NCBI GenBank assembly: GCA_964645285.1
Contig: CAZYDR010000160.1
Location: 1-6,040 of the forward strand
From: JAYZAP01 sp964645285
GTDB lineage: Bacteria; Pseudomonadota; Alphaproteobacteria; JAAXGF01
Length of the DNA: 6,040 nt
Direction of reading: 5' to 3'
A model generated the notes under the pieces. That model was given only the letters and a program-made list of their open reading frames with translations, was not told the origin of the DNA and ran no database searches. Of the stretch, positions 5,936-6,040 are shown one piece after another. A program made the position numbers and the translations under genes. Position 1 is the stretch's first letter. Each line of letters starts with the position of its first letter.

Positions 5936-6034
5936 GACCGCGTCCCCTTAATCCGTGGTTAGGCGCGCGCCGCATGGCGATGCCCGGCATCGGCAAAGGT
6001 GCGGAACGCGGCCACGGTTTAAGGGGGCGCGGCC
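5936..6034. repeat. Large imperfect inverted repeat with nested hairpin
   Basis: Arms at 5936-5959 and 6011-6034 are reverse complements at 20 of 24 positions, sharing cores such as CCCCTTAA/TTAAGGGG and CCGTGG/CCACGG. They flank a 51-nt interior. The interior holds a perfect nested dyad CGATGCC-C-GGCATCG (5978-5992), and the 8-nt palindrome CCCGCGGG (6033-6040) overlaps the right arm and reaches the window edge. The whole fits a REP-doublet or MITE-like intergenic element, or a structured RNA upstream of the GNAT gene. No target-site duplication or transposase is seen. The remainder of 5905-6040 has no recognisable gene. Confidence 0.6.
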
Positions 6035-6040
6035 CGCGGG

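Noticed and set aside
5476..5937. 153-codon plus-strand open frame opposite the GNAT gene
   Set aside because: Fully antisense to a gene with clear GNAT motifs, and no recognisable domain of its own.
1..6040. CRISPR array, tRNA, rRNA, prophage or IS transposase
   Set aside because: No regularly spaced direct repeats, cloverleaf tRNA pattern, rRNA-like sequence or transposase/integrase motifs were found on either strand.

Overview
The window is about 6 kb of GC-rich bacterial DNA with tight gene packing, good Shine-Dalgarno sites and short intergenic gaps. Protein types, a DsbD/ScsB-like transporter beside a YqgE/AlgH gene, and the dispersed CCTTCGACAGGCTCAGG repeat all suggest an alphaproteobacterium. 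That is inference from family resemblance and context; no rRNA or other taxonomic marker is present.

Layout, left to right. Positions 1-149 are an AT-rich gene-free flank carrying a near-perfect inverted repeat (71-142) of a dispersed repeat type. Then come four genes on the minus strand, transcribed right to left: a DsbD/ScsB-like transmembrane thiol-disulfide reductase (2420-4528); 23 nt after it a TTG-started zinc-dependent MetE-C-terminal-like methyltransferase (1239-2396); 112 nt further on, two tandem Prx5-type peroxiredoxins (644-1126, then 150-626, 17 nt apart). A divergent promoter region (4529-4687) separates these from a plus-strand YqgE/AlgH gene (4688-5254). This meets a minus-strand RimJ-like GNAT acetyltransferase (5293-5904) across a 38-nt convergent gap with two stem-loops. 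The right edge (5905-6040) holds a large imperfect inverted repeat (5936-6034) and no recognisable gene.

Function. The minus-strand cluster has a loose theme of thiol and sulfur chemistry: DsbD-type proteins move reducing power from cytoplasmic thioredoxin to the periplasm, Prx5-type peroxiredoxins reduce peroxides with a cysteine in the cytoplasm, and the MetE-like protein is of a family that alkylates zinc-bound thiols. Whether all four share one transcript is not shown. The other genes (yqgE, GNAT) are common conserved housekeeping types. I see no phage, IS transposase, CRISPR array, tRNA or rRNA, and no clearly new multi-gene system. The items most worth checking are the divergence between the two peroxiredoxins, the substrate of the MetE-like enzyme, and the two repeat elements at the window edges.
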